Of a DNA stretch of 64,000 nt, positions 53,398 through 61,639 are shown one piece after another (within the stretch, counting starts at the first letter, position 1; every line of letters starts with the position of its first letter). Source of the DNA: Bauldia sp. Its GTDB lineage: Bacteria; Pseudomonadota; Alphaproteobacteria; Rhizobiales; Kaistiaceae. Below the pieces are notes generated by a model. It was not told where the DNA came from. It worked only from the letters and a program-made list of their open reading frames with translations, and ran no database searches. Where the stretch lies: NCBI GenBank assembly GCA_037200845.1, contig JBBCGQ010000001.1:1302001-1366000 (forward strand), read 5' to 3'. The translations under genes and the position numbers were made by a program.

Positions 53398-54738
53398 TTG
53401 CCACAGACCTACGACCGCGTCTTCAGGAACGGCACCGTCGTCAACCACGACGGGGTCGGCAAACGCGACGTCGGCGTCAAGGACGGCAAGATCGCAGCGC
53501 TGGGCACCATCGACCCCACCCAGGCCGGCGAGGTTATCGACTGCACCGGCCTGCACATCCTGCCGGGCGTCATCGACACGCAGGTGCATTTCCGCGAGCC
53601 CGGCGCCACCCACAAGGAAGACCTGGAGACCGGGTCGCGCGCCGCCGTCATGGGCGGCGTCACCGCCGTCTTCGAGATGCCGAACACCAATCCGCTGACC
53701 GTGAGCGAAGAGGCGCTGGCCGACAAGGTCGCCCGCGCCACCGGCCGCATGCACTGCGACTTCGCCTTCTTCGTCGGCGGCACGCACCTCAACGCGCCGC
53801 ATGTGGCGGAGCTCGAGCGGCTGCCGGCCGCCGCCGGCATGAAGATTTTCATGGGCTCATCGACCGGAGACCTGCTGGTCGGCGACGATGAGGGCCTGCG
53901 CTCGATCCTCGCTAACGTCCGCCGCCGCGTCTCGGTCCACTCCGAGGACGAGCCGCGCCTCCGCGATCGGCTCGCCGAGCGCATCAAGGGCGATCCGTCG
54001 TCGCATCACGTCTGGCGCGACGTCACCGCCGCGCTCCGCGCCACGCGCCGGCTGCTGCGCATCGCGCGCGAGGAGGGCGCCCGCGTCCACGTGCTGCACA
54101 TCTCCACCGCCGAGGAGATTGAATATCTCCGCGCCGAGAAAGATGTCGCCTCGATCGAGGTGACGCCGCAGCACCTGACCCTCGACGCTTCGTCCTATTT
54201 CCTGCTTGGCACCCGCCTGCAGATGAACCCGCCGGTCCGCGAGGCGCGCCACCGCGATCGCTTGTGGCAGGCGGTCGCCGATGGCACCGCCGACATCCTC
54301 GGCTCGGACCACGCGCCGCATACGCTGGAGGAGAAGGCCAAGCCCTACCCGGAGTCTCCGTCCGGCATGCCAGGCGTGCAGACGCTGGTGGCTGTGATGC
54401 TGAATCACGTCGCCCAGCGCCGCCTGTCGATCGAGCGGTTCGTGGACATGACGAGCCATGGGCCCGCGCGCCTGTTCCAGATCGCCGGCAAGGGCCGCAT
54501 CGCCGCCGGCTACGACGCCGACCTGACCGTGGTCGATCTCAAGCGGCGCGAGCAGATCACAGACGCGATGATGGCCAGCCGCGCCGGCTGGACGCCGTAC
54601 GACGGCGAGACGGTCACCGGCTGGCCGGTCGGCACGGTGATCCGCGGCCGCCGCGTGATGTGGGAAGGGGCGCTGGTCGTGCCGTCAAGCGGCAGGCCGG
54701 TGCGTTTTTCCGAGGCGCTGCCGAAGGCGCGAAGCTAG
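53398..54738 (+). CDS. pyrC: Dihydroorotase-family amidohydrolase with altered metal motif
   Basis: The 446-residue product from TTG 53398 is a type I dihydroorotase by overall sequence (HILPGVIDTQVHFREPGATH, FEMPNTNPLT, SVHSEDE, VLHISTAEE, GSDHAPHTLEEK). The usual HxH of the first metal motif is Gln62-Val-His64, so one zinc ligand is replaced. The other ligands, including the Lys in GMKIFMGSSTG and Asp in GSDHAPH, are present. It may bind one metal or act on another cyclic ureide. No pyrB is adjacent. Confidence 0.85.
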   Translation: MPQTYDRVFRNGTVVNHDGVGKRDVGVKDGKIAALGTIDPTQAGEVIDCTGLHILPGVIDTQVHFREPGATHKEDLETGSRAAVMGGVTAVFEMPNTNPLTVSEEALADKVARATGRMHCDFAFFVGGTHLNAPHVAELERLPAAAGMKIFMGSSTGDLLVGDDEGLRSILANVRRRVSVHSEDEPRLRDRLAERIKGDPSSHHVWRDVTAALRATRRLLRIAREEGARVHVLHISTAEEIEYLRAEKDVASIEVTPQHLTLDASSYFLLGTRLQMNPPVREARHRDRLWQAVADGTADILGSDHAPHTLEEKAKPYPESPSGMPGVQTLVAVMLNHVAQRRLSIERFVDMTSHGPARLFQIAGKGRIAAGYDADLTVVDLKRREQITDAMMASRAGWTPYDGETVTGWPVGTVIRGRRVMWEGALVVPSSGRPVRFSEALPKARS

Positions 54739-54766
54739 GCGTCGCGCGACCGCTCCTCCCCTCTGC

Positions 54767-54887
54767 TGTCATCCTTCGGCGGCGCGAAGCGCCGACCGGA
54801 GGACCAGCTTCAGCGCACGCAACTTTCGGCAGCGCGAGCCTTGCGGGGTCCTCCGGTCGAGGCCTTCGGCCTCGCCGAAGGATGACA
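54767..54887. repeat. Palindromic repeat, family D
   Basis: TGTCATCCTTCGGCGGCGCG and GGCCTCGCCGAAGGATGACA at the ends with an inner pair GGAGGACCAGC / GGGTCCTCC. It is a close relative of 24761-24867. It lies between convergent genes. Confidence 0.85.
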
Positions 54888-54918
54888 GCAGGGGGGATGA
54901 CGGATGGCCCGCGGGGTC

Positions 54919-55617
54919 TCAGTCCCCAGACGTGAAAAACTGCCACTGCCCGTCCGGCGAAATCCCGGCGCGGAAATAGTCGTAGACCCCGTTCGACAGC
55001 ATGTCCTCGTAGTCGCCGGCGTAGACCAGCTTGAAGAGCTGCACGAGCTGCGGCGGCGACAGCTTGTCGATCGGGTAGCGCGCGAAGTACGGCCAGAGAT
55101 AGACCTCGTCCGGCGTGCCGACGTCGACATGGACGTAGCCGGCTTCAAGCACCTCGATCAGGATCGCCAGGATCTCGCGGCCCTCGGCGTCGCCCGACTG
55201 CAGCTTGAGGTAACCGATCGGGTCGCCGGTGTCGCTCGGCCCGAAATCCGGCGGCTCGTCCTGCGCGTCGATGATGGTGCGGAGCTTTTCCGGGTCGCCG
55301 GTCGTCGCCGCCGCGATGATCTGCTCGCGCAACCGCTGCACGGGCAGTGGCAATTTGCTGAAATCGTACTCGACCTGCGGGATCTCGGTGGGTGCATTGG
55401 GCGCCGCCGTGTCGTCCGCCGGCGCGCCGGTATCCGGCGCACTGTCGTCGGGCGTCGCGTTCATGTCCGGCGCCGGGTCCGCCGGCACCACGGTGTTGTC
55501 GCCTGTGCTGTCGGGCACGGTGATCGTTTCGGTCGGCACCGCGGCGCCGAAGGATGGCGTCGCGGCCGGCGCGACGGCCAGCATCAGTCCGATCAGCGAC
55601 CAGCGAAGCACGCGCAT
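54919..55617 (-). CDS. Secreted protein with acidic Pro/Asp linker
   Basis: The 232-residue product has a signal peptide (MRVLRWSLIGLMLAVAPAAT, cleavage near SFG-A), an Asp/Pro/Ala/Thr-rich linker (about 30-85), and a C-terminal domain of about 140 residues (DFSKLPLPVQRLREQIIAAA through DGQWQFFTSGD). ATG 55617 was chosen because the signal peptide starts there. I do not recognise the domain beyond its frequency as a hypothetical in Hyphomicrobiales. Confidence 0.72.
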   Translation of the reverse strand: MRVLRWSLIGLMLAVAPAATPSFGAAVPTETITVPDSTGDNTVVPADPAPDMNATPDDSAPDTGAPADDTAAPNAPTEIPQVEYDFSKLPLPVQRLREQIIAAATTGDPEKLRTIIDAQDEPPDFGPSDTGDPIGYLKLQSGDAEGREILAILIEVLEAGYVHVDVGTPDEVYLWPYFARYPIDKLSPPQLVQLFKLVYAGDYEDMLSNGVYDYFRAGISPDGQWQFFTSGD

Positions 55618-55740
55618 GCGGGAATGCCCCAGAGGGCCGGCCGCCCGGTCGCGGTCCCTCACGCCAATAGTCTAGGGCATCGCCGCCGGCCTAACTATGG
55701 CCGCGGGCGCAAATCCGTGGAAAAAGCCGGTGCCGGCTGA

Positions 55741-56010
55741 CTACTGGATGGTCCGCTCGTCGACCGTGAATTCCCGGGCGCGGATACGCTTGGGCAGAGT
55801 CTTGGCGAGTTCCGCCACCGGCTCCTCGCCGTAGGTGGCGATAAGGTCGCAGAGCGCGGTGAACAGCGCCGCATGCGCCAGGATTTCCGAATCGACGCCC
55901 TCGGCGAGCGCGCCGTCCCAGGCTTCGCCGAGATAGGCGAGCGCCACGCGCTTCTTCTCCGCGATCGTGAGTGTGCTCTCGGCCGCGATCGTCTCGTCTA
56001 CCGCTGTCAT
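55741..56010 (-). CDS. Small conserved protein behind CtrA-like boxes
   Basis: The 89-residue product MTAVDETIAAESTLTIAEKK... is predicted all-helical and acidic, with no membrane helix or known domain. AAGGA lies about ten bases before ATG 56010. The 158 bases upstream carry two TTAA-N7-TTAA motifs (56119 and 56151), suggesting cell-cycle control by CtrA (see findings). It follows the TIGR02301 gene on the same strand but is probably transcribed separately. Confidence 0.75.
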   Translation of the reverse strand: MTAVDETIAAESTLTIAEKKRVALAYLGEAWDGALAEGVDSEILAHAALFTALCDLIATYGEEPVAELAKTLPKRIRAREFTVDERTIQ

Positions 56011-56118
56011 TTGTTTGGTGTCCTTGAACAGGTGCGGTGGCGAGCGGCGCCAACAGGGTTAACGATCGTCAAGGTATCACGGGTTTCCTGCTCCTGCAGC
56101 CGCGTCGTCAAGAAAAGG

Positions 56119-56166
56119 TTAACCGGCTGTTAAAAAACGCGGGGGTCGCCTTAACCGTTGCTTAAC
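56119..56166 (-). promoter_or_regulatory. Two CtrA-like binding boxes
   Basis: TTAACCGGCTGTTAA at 56119-56133 and TTAACCGTTGCTTAAC at 56151-56166 both fit the CtrA consensus TTAA-N7-TTAA exactly, with start points 32 bases apart. They lie upstream of the minus-strand gene starting at 56010, and a third TTAAC is at 56058. In this GC-rich DNA two such AT motifs by chance are unlikely. Binding is inferred. Confidence 0.6.
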
Positions 56167-56168
56167 CA

Positions 56169-56582
56169 TCAGCGACCGTAGCGCGCCGTCATTTCGGCGG
56201 CGATCTTGGCGCCTTCGTCGAGGTAGCGGTCGCTGGCCTCGCTCGCCGCCGGCGTACACGACAGGTAGACCGACTTGTAGCTGTCGTAGCCGCGGTTGAA
56301 GCGGTCGACCATGCGGGCGCGGGCGGCCTCGTCCGGCTGTTCGGTGTCGAGCAGCTTCTGCATCTGGTCGCGCCACTGGTCGCCTTCCTGCGCACCGCAG
56401 AGTTCGCGGAGGTAGTGCATGGCGCCCAGAATCTCGGAGAGGCGGAGCAGGTCGTCTTCGTACGGCGGCGCCTGGATCGCTGCCGGGGCAGGGGGCGGCG
56501 GCACCTTCTGCGCCGCCGAGGCGGCGAGCGCCGCGCCCGGCAGGGCAAGCATCAGGATCAGAACGGCGACGGCGCTACGCAT
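56169..56582 (-). CDS. TIGR02301-family secreted protein
   Basis: The 137-residue product has a signal peptide ([20 protein letters not shown]), a Pro-rich stretch ([15 protein letters not shown]) and a helical domain [21 protein letters not shown] with two cysteines (ELCGAQ and [11 protein letters not shown]), matching the TIGR02301/DUF2385 family of alphaproteobacterial periplasmic proteins. Role unknown. It overlaps the Nudix gene by eight bases, so the two are coupled. Confidence 0.88.
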   Translation of the reverse strand: MRSAVAVLILMLALPGAALAASAAQKVPPPPAPAAIQAPPYEDDLLRLSEILGAMHYLRELCGAQEGDQWRDQMQKLLDTEQPDEAARARMVDRFNRGYDSYKSVYLSCTPAASEASDRYLDEGAKIAAEMTARYGR

Positions 56583-56970
56583 GCGTGGCGATCAACTGCT
56601 TCGTGTCCTCAACCATATGCAGTGCCGGAACCCCGCCGAGCGCCACCCACCGCGCCACCGCCGCGTCGTCGCCCGCGACCGGCGTGCCGCTCCCATGCCC
56701 GCGGAACACCACAAGCACAACGTGCTGCGCCGCGCCACCGTCGCCGATGATCTCCACGATCTCGATCTGTTTCAAGTCGCCCGCCGCGATGCCGGTCTCC
56801 TCCAGCACCTCGCGCGCCGCCGCAGCCGCCAAAGTCTCGCCGCCCTCGACATGCCCGCCGGGGAGGCTCCAGTAACCGAGCAGCGGTGGCTTCCCGCGCT
56901 TGACCAGCAGCACGCGGCCGCGGTCCACGACCAGCGTGCTTACCCCGAGGACAGGCCGGTTGATTGACAT
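56575..56970 (-). CDS. Nudix hydrolase
   Basis: The 131-residue product has a complete Nudix box, [20 protein letters not shown] then ETGI, within [12 protein letters not shown]. It begins [25 protein letters not shown], like ADP-ribose or general nucleotide-sugar pyrophosphatases. It lies upstream of and overlaps the TIGR02301 gene. It is divergent from the SRAP gene (48 bases between starts). Confidence 0.9.
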   Translation of the reverse strand: MSINRPVLGVSTLVVDRGRVLLVKRGKPPLLGYWSLPGGHVEGGETLAAAAAREVLEETGIAAGDLKQIEIVEIIGDGGAAQHVVLVVFRGHGSGTPVAGDDAAVARWVALGGVPALHMVEDTKQLIATHA

Positions 56971-57018
56971 GGCGGCGGACCGTATCTGCTAACTTCAGAC
57001 CGCAGAAGGGCGAAGAAG

Positions 57019-57699
57019 ATGTGCGGACGCTTTGCGCTGGCGGCGACTGCGGAGGAGGTCGCCGCCCTGTTCGGCTACCTCGACGCGGAGGATTTCCCGC
57101 CGCGCTACAACATCGCGCCGACCCAGCCGATCGCGATCGTGCGCGAGGAGCATCACCGCCGCCGCTTCGCGCTTGCCCGCTGGGGCCTGGTGCCGGCCTG
57201 GGTCGAGGACCCCAAACGCTTCCAGCTCCTGATCAACGCCCGCACCGAAGGCATTGCCACCAAGCCCGCCTTCAAGAACGCGATCCGCTACCGACGCTGC
57301 CTCGTTCCGGCCTCCGGCTTCTACGAATGGCGCCGGCAGGGGAAATCGAAGCAGCCGTTCTGGGTGAAGCCGCGTGACGGCGGTCCCATCGGCTTCGCCG
57401 GCTTGTGGGAAACGTGGTCCGACCGCGACGGCGGCGAGATCGATTCGGCGTGCATCATCACGACGTCCGCCAACGCCACCGTCCTGCCGATCCACGCCCG
57501 TATGCCGGTGACGATCGCGCCGGAAGATTTCGACCTGTGGCTGACCGGGGAGACGGACGCGGCGATGGCGCTGCTGACACCGGCGCCGGACGATCTGCTC
57601 GAGGCCCATCCGGTGAGCGACCGCGTCAACAAGGCCGACGCCGACGATCCCGGCCTGCTGCTGCCCGTCGCCGACATCAAGACCGATCTCTTTGGCTAG
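57019..57699 (+). CDS. SOS-response-associated peptidase (SRAP/YedK) family protein
   Basis: The 226-residue product begins MCGRFAL: Cys2 becomes the N-terminal residue that forms a thiazolidine crosslink with abasic sites in single-stranded DNA. RYNIAPTQ, GFYEWRR (Glu) and HARMPV (His) supply the other active-site residues of YedK/HMCES. ATG 57019 is therefore fixed by the Cys2 requirement. It overlaps the LysE-family gene by eight bases. Confidence 0.94.
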   Translation: MCGRFALAATAEEVAALFGYLDAEDFPPRYNIAPTQPIAIVREEHHRRRFALARWGLVPAWVEDPKRFQLLINARTEGIATKPAFKNAIRYRRCLVPASGFYEWRRQGKSKQPFWVKPRDGGPIGFAGLWETWSDRDGGEIDSACIITTSANATVLPIHARMPVTIAPEDFDLWLTGETDAAMALLTPAPDDLLEAHPVSDRVNKADADDPGLLLPVADIKTDLFG

Positions 57700-58330
57700 C
57701 GCCGGCCTTCTCGCCGCCGCCGTCGAGGGCGCGCTGCTCGGCGCCAGCCTGATCGTCGCCATCGGCGCGCAGAATGCGTTCGTGCTGCGCCAGGGCCTGC
57801 AACGCCGCCATGTCTTCGCCGTCGCGACGGCGTGCGCGCTCTGCGACATCGTGCTGATCGCCGCTGGAGTCGCCGGGCTGGGCACGCTGGTCCGGAGGCA
57901 GCCGACGTTGCTGACGGCGATCGCGGTCCTCGGTGCGCTGTTCCTGTTTGCCTACGGCGCGCTGGCGCTCCGTCGCGCCTTCCAGGCCGACGCGCTCCGC
58001 CCGTCCGATGCGGAAGGTGCGAGCCTCGGCGCGACGGTCGCGACCGCGCTGGCACTCACCGTCTTCAACCCGCACGTCTATCTCGACACTGTCGTGCTCG
58101 TCGGCGGCCTGTCGGCCCGCCACGCCCCGCCGGCCAACATCGCCTTCGGCATCGGTGCGGCGATTGCTTCCGTCGCCTGGTTCTACGGCCTCGCCTACGG
58201 CGCGCGGCTGCTCGCGCCGGTGTTCGCGCGGCCGTCGGCATGGCGCGTACTCGACGTGCTTATTGCGATCGTGATGTGGGCAATCGCCGCCAGCCTCGCG
58301 ATGGAGGCTCTGTGCGGCGGCGGAAGCTAG
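57692..58330 (+). CDS. argO: LysE/ArgO-family amino acid exporter
   Basis: The 212-residue membrane protein has about six helices and the LysE signature GASLIVAIGAQNAFVLRQGL, with LTVFNPHVYLDTVVLVG, matching ArgO/LysE arginine-lysine exporters better than the protein at 21527. It starts at TTG 57692 inside the SRAP gene, so expression is coupled. Convergent with the 58-residue gene, overlapping by four bases. Confidence 0.87.
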   Translation: MASAGLLAAAVEGALLGASLIVAIGAQNAFVLRQGLQRRHVFAVATACALCDIVLIAAGVAGLGTLVRRQPTLLTAIAVLGALFLFAYGALALRRAFQADALRPSDAEGASLGATVATALALTVFNPHVYLDTVVLVGGLSARHAPPANIAFGIGAAIASVAWFYGLAYGARLLAPVFARPSAWRVLDVLIAIVMWAIAASLAMEALCGGGS

Positions 58331-58503
58331 GCGGCCTTCGCCTCGGCGGCGCGCTGCTCGTCCTCGGCCTTCATGTGGACGAGGGCGTCGGCGACCTCGG
58401 CGATGGCGATGGCGCCATACCGCGACACCAGCTCCTGCTGATTCTCGAGCTTCGCCTTCGGCTGGAAGGGGCGGTGGTCGATCGGCTGGGCGTGGCGGGT
58501 CAC
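58327..58503 (-). CDS. Small hypothetical protein
   Basis: From GTG 58503 (AAGAGAAAA upstream) the product is 58 residues, MTRHAQPIDHRPFQPKAKLE..., ending in an Ala/Glu helix (VHMKAEDEQRAAEAKAA). A longer in-frame version would cross the intergenic region. It shares a 168-base divergent promoter region with the DUF1499 gene, including the CtrA-like box at 58604. Function unknown. Confidence 0.6.
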   Translation of the reverse strand: MTRHAQPIDHRPFQPKAKLENQQELVSRYGAIAIAEVADALVHMKAEDEQRAAEAKAA

Positions 58504-58603
58504 GGCGTTTTCTCTTGTTTTATGCCGGCAAATCAGGGGAATCGGCGCCGGCTGCGGCTGCTTGATGCCACATTGGGGCATAAGCGTGATAGCCGGAAGG
58601 CGG

Positions 58604-58619
58604 TTAGGAATCTCTTAAC
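58604..58619. promoter_or_regulatory. CtrA-like box containing a GANTC site
   Basis: TTAG at 58604-58607, seven bases, TTAAC at 58615-58619: one mismatch from TTAA-N7-TTAAC. The seven-base spacer begins with GAATC (58608-58612), a CcrM site. It is 53 bases before the DUF1499 start and 100 bases from the small minus-strand gene. Methylation of the box could modulate CtrA binding (inference). Confidence 0.45.
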
Positions 58620-58671
58620 CGGGTGTGGCCGCGGCGCCACGCCTGCACGGCACGGGGAGGGACGGACGGGG

Positions 58672-59454
58672 ATGAGCGCGCGGATGTACCAGGAGCGGTC
58701 GCGCCTTGCCGGCTGGAGTTCCTATTTCGCCGCCTTGTCGATCCCGGTCCTGATCATCGCCGCCGTCGGCCACCGCGCCGGCCTGCTCGACTCCACGCCG
58801 ACATACGGCGCCATCGCGCTGGGCTTCACGCTGGCGATGCTCGCGGTGCTGGCGGCGCTCGCCGCCTTCGTCGCCATCTGGCGCGAGGGCAAGCGCGGCG
58901 TGGGCACCGCCGTCCGCGGCTGCCTCGTCGGCCTGCTGGTGCTGATCATCCCGGCGGTCGGCGCCTGGAAGGTGGTCACCGACCCGCGCCTCACCGATAT
59001 TTCCACCGACCTCGCCAATCCGCCACGCTTCGACCGCGCCTATTTCGACCGCGGCCCCGCCGACGCCACCATCGTCGAGCCCGGCCCGGCGGAGGCCGCG
59101 GCGCAGAAGGAGGCCTACCCGGACATCGTCCCGCGCCACTATCCGGTATCGACGGCGCGCGTCTATCTCGAGGCCAAGGCCATCGTCGACCGTAATGGCT
59201 GGCAGGTGCTTGCCGCGCGGGAGCCGACCGAGCAGAACCCGTCCGGCTCGATCGAGGCGGTCGCCCAGACGCTGATCTTCGCGTTCCGGCAGGACGTCGT
59301 CATCCGCATCGTCCCCGACGGCGACGGCACCCGCGTCGACATGCGCTCCGCCGCCCGCAACGCCGCCCACGATCTGGGCTCCGACGCCGACCGCGTGCGC
59401 AGCTTCTTCGGCGATCTCGACACGGCGCTGGAAGGCGTCAGCGGCACGTCATAG
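58672..59454 (+). CDS. DUF1499 membrane protein
   Basis: The 260-residue product has three membrane helices in the first 110 residues (SSYFAALSIPVLIIAAVGHR; AIALGFTLAMLAVLAALAAF; GCLVGLLVLIIPAVGAWKVV) and a soluble DUF1499 domain (DPRLTDISTDLANPPRF ... MRSAARNAAHDLGSDADRVR). The ISTD..NPP motif is the family hallmark. GGGAGGG lies upstream of ATG 58672. Function unknown. Confidence 0.88.
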   Translation: MSARMYQERSRLAGWSSYFAALSIPVLIIAAVGHRAGLLDSTPTYGAIALGFTLAMLAVLAALAAFVAIWREGKRGVGTAVRGCLVGLLVLIIPAVGAWKVVTDPRLTDISTDLANPPRFDRAYFDRGPADATIVEPGPAEAAAQKEAYPDIVPRHYPVSTARVYLEAKAIVDRNGWQVLAAREPTEQNPSGSIEAVAQTLIFAFRQDVVIRIVPDGDGTRVDMRSAARNAAHDLGSDADRVRSFFGDLDTALEGVSGTS

Positions 59455-59462
59455 CTCTCCTC

Positions 59463-59520
59463 CGCTGAACCTCCCCTGCGGGAGGGTCAAACCGCCCAAA
59501 GCGGTTTGAGGGAAGGGTGG
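59463..59520. repeat. Palindromic repeat, family A
   Basis: CCTCCCCTGCGGGAGG, TCAAACCGCCCAAAGCGGTTTGA, GGGAAGGGTGG. Located between the DUF1499 stop and the end of tRNA-Pro, which converge here; the second hairpin could act as a shared terminator. Confidence 0.75.
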
Positions 59521-59538
59521 TCGGGCGGGAGAATAGGT

Positions 59539-59615
59539 TGGTCGGAGTGGCAGGATTCGAACCTGCGACCCTCTGCTCCCGAAGCAGATGCGCTACCAGG
59601 CTGCGCTACACTCCG
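59539..59615 (-). tRNA. tRNA-Pro (anticodon CGG)
   Basis: On the reverse strand the acceptor arms CGGAGTG and CACTCCG pair. The anticodon stem CTGC/GCAG encloses the loop TTCGGGA with anticodon CGG. The T arm is GCAGG-TTCGAAT-CCTGC. The discriminator A and an encoded CCA (59539-59541) give 77 nucleotides. Reads proline codon CCG. Confidence 0.97.
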
Positions 59616-59720
59616 GCCTTTTCGCGGGAGCGCGTCTTATAGCGACGGCCTCCGACTGCGGCAAGCGCAGAGCAGCGCGTGTTTGCCTGCCCATGAGTCG
59701 CGCGATATGCAGGGCCGCGT

Positions 59721-59795
59721 TGGGGCGTAGCCAAGTGGTAAGGCAGCGGATTTTGATTCCGCCACTCCCTGGTTCGAATCCAGGCGCCCCAGCCA
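59721..59795 (+). tRNA. tRNA-Gln (anticodon TTG)
   Basis: Acceptor arms TGGGGCG and CGCCCCA pair. The loop TTTTGAT between GCGGA and TCCGC gives anticodon TTG, the T arm is CCTGG-TTCGAAT-CCAGG, and GCCA ends the gene. 75 nucleotides. Its 3' half is the probable attachment site of the downstream integrative element. Confidence 0.97.
59760..59795 (+). other. Probable attL (3' end of tRNA-Gln)
   Basis: A tyrosine integrase gene begins 146 bases after tRNA-Gln in the same direction, the usual geometry of elements that integrate into a tRNA 3' end and restore it. The exact core cannot be set because the matching attR lies outside the window. Confidence 0.6.
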
Positions 59796-59908
59796 GTCCC
59801 GATGACGCCGTCAGCCGGCGTGGCCCGCGAAAGCCTTGCAAATCATTGGGTTTCTGATCATGGTGCCGCCGGGGTGACCCGCCGTGTACCGGCTAAAGCC
59901 GGCGCTCG

Positions 59909-59929
59909 AAGGTGGGTTGAAAGGTGGGT
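59909..59929 (+). repeat. Pair of direct repeats before the integrase
   Basis: AAGGTGGGT occurs at 59909-59917 and again at 59921-59929, 12 bases apart, in the short leader between tRNA-Gln and the integrase. Tandem short direct repeats in this place are typical arm-type integrase sites, but two copies prove little. Confidence 0.35.
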
Positions 59930-59940
59930 AGCGGGGCATC

Positions 59941-61110
59941 ATGGCCAAGACGCTGACCGTTCGACAAATCGCGGCGCTGACCGAGCCGGGGAAGTATCGC
60001 GCCGGCCGCAACCTGCTTCTGCAAATCAGCAGTTCGAAGACCAAGGCGTGGATCTTCCGCTACACCCGCAATGGCAAAACCCAGGACATGGGTTTAGGCC
60101 GCCTCGATGATGTGTCGTTGGCAAAGGCCAACGCGGACGCGCACCGTTACCGCCAGCTGCTGGCTGATAACAAAGACCCCATCACCGAGCGGCGGATTGA
60201 GCGGCAACAGGTGGCGCCGAAAACCTTCCGCGAATTCGCGAAGGAATTCGTCAAGCGCCAACGGGCCGGGTGGCGGAATCCGAAAACCGCCACCCAATTC
60301 ATCAAGACGTTGGAGCGCCACGCCTTTGACACCATAGGCGACCTGCCGGTGCACGAGGTGAATACCGACCACCTCGTGAAAATACTTGAGCCCATTTGGT
60401 CGACGATCCCGGTGATGGCCGATCACGTACGCACCAACATCGCTGTCGTACTCGATGCCGCGAAGGCGAAGCACCTCAGGCACGGCGATAACCCCGCCCG
60501 CTGGGCCGGCACGCTGGAGCATCTGTTCCCGCGCAAGGGGAAGGTGCGCAAGCCAAAGCATCACGCTGCGCTCGACTACAAAGCGGTTCCTGAATTCATG
60601 AAGGCGCTGCGGCAGCGCCACACCATCGCCGGCCGCGCCCTCGAATTCACAATCCTGACTGCCGCCAGAACGAATGAAACCATCCTTGCCCGGTGGCCCG
60701 ACATCGACGTTAAAACGAAAACATGGACCGTGCCCGCCGAGCGGATGAAAAACGGCGAGCCGCATCGCGTGCCGCTTTCCTCGCGCGCGCTGGCGATCTT
60801 GTCCAAGCTGCCGCGCGAGGCTGGCAATGAATATGTGTTCGTCGGGACGCGGTACGCGCTGGGCCTTTCGAACATGGCGATGTTGAAGCTGATCTGGAAA
60901 CTAAAGCCGGGCGCGACGGTGCACGGCTTCAGAGCCGCGTTCCGCGGCTGGGCAACGGTGGTCGCAAAGGCGCGTCATGAAGTTGCCGAGGCAGCGCTAT
61001 CACACCTCGTCGGCGACAAAACTGTGCGGGCATATCAACGCGAAGATTTCCTCGACGAGCGCCGCGAGCTGATGGCTGGCTGGGATCAGTTTTGCGCCTC
61101 CAAAAGCTAG
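59941..61110 (+). CDS. Tyrosine-type site-specific integrase
   Basis: The 389-residue product has an N-terminal arm-binding domain of the DUF4102/P4-integrase type (LTVRQIAALTEPGKYRAGRN), a SAM-like core-binding domain (about 95-180), and the catalytic domain with Arg243 (TAARTNET), His328 and Arg331 (HGFRAAF), His355 (LSHLVG) and the nucleophile Tyr365 (RAYQRED). All five key residues are present, so it should be active. It is immediately downstream of tRNA-Gln and marks the start of an integrative element. Confidence 0.95.
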   Translation: MAKTLTVRQIAALTEPGKYRAGRNLLLQISSSKTKAWIFRYTRNGKTQDMGLGRLDDVSLAKANADAHRYRQLLADNKDPITERRIERQQVAPKTFREFAKEFVKRQRAGWRNPKTATQFIKTLERHAFDTIGDLPVHEVNTDHLVKILEPIWSTIPVMADHVRTNIAVVLDAAKAKHLRHGDNPARWAGTLEHLFPRKGKVRKPKHHAALDYKAVPEFMKALRQRHTIAGRALEFTILTAARTNETILARWPDIDVKTKTWTVPAERMKNGEPHRVPLSSRALAILSKLPREAGNEYVFVGTRYALGLSNMAMLKLIWKLKPGATVHGFRAAFRGWATVVAKARHEVAEAALSHLVGDKTVRAYQREDFLDERRELMAGWDQFCASKS

Positions 61111-61423
61111 GTGCCCGGACACCAGAAAGGTGTTCTTGCCCAAGATTCTCAGATCGGCATAATCCGGCACGTTGAGGGAACCACTGGCGGTGGCCCTCGC
61201 AGATTCTGGCATTCCTTTCCTGACGATTGCTGACCTTACCCTGCCGCCAGCAGGACCAGCGCCGTCGAGCACCTGACCCGCCAGAGTCAGGCCCGCTTGG
61301 CGGCGCGCTTCTTCGCGCCGTCAGCACCCCAGAACAGGTCCGTTGGCTGAACGTGCTTTGCACGGTGCGCCGCGGGGTACACGGCCACCTGACGGCCGCT
61401 CCCTTTCGTGTGGGTGCGAAACC

Positions 61424-61639
61424 GTGTCGATAGTTTTCCTGCGTCGTAGCGACGTTAAGCGTCGCGTTGCCATCAAAGCTGACAGCACGTTCGACGACCT
61501 GCGACGTCGCGATGCAACTTTTCCAAGAGCAATTTTCCCGTTCGGCACTCGAACGCCGATCTGGACTGAGGATTCAATCGAGCAATGGCAAGCCGAACGC
61601 ATCGCCGACCGCGATGCGCAAACCAATGGAGGAAAGTGA
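61424..61639 (+). CDS. AlpA/excisionase-like small DNA-binding protein
   Basis: From GTG 61424 the 71-residue product VSIVFLRRSDVKRRVAIKAD... then FPRAIFPFGTRTPIWTEDSI and EQWQAERIADR resembles AlpA-type winged-helix regulators: an RRSDV helix, a recognition region, FPR..F..RT.IWTEDSIE and a terminal helix. AlpA proteins switch on excision in P4-like elements. The start is tentative because no ATG lies in frame nearby. The stop shares a base with the next ATG (TGATG). The preceding 313 bases contain no gene I can support. Confidence 0.6.
   Translation: MSIVFLRRSDVKRRVAIKADSTFDDLRRRDATFPRAIFPFGTRTPIWTEDSIEQWQAERIADRDAQTNGGK

Noticed and set aside
61000-61272. A 90-codon minus-strand frame overlapping the end of the integrase
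   Set aside because: It overlaps conserved integrase sequence by about 110 bases, has no ribosome site and no recognisable domain.
61287-61388. A 33-residue minus-strand frame ending GADGAKKRAAKRA
   Set aside because: The end looks protein-like but there is no good start or ribosome site and it may be a remnant. Too weak to call.
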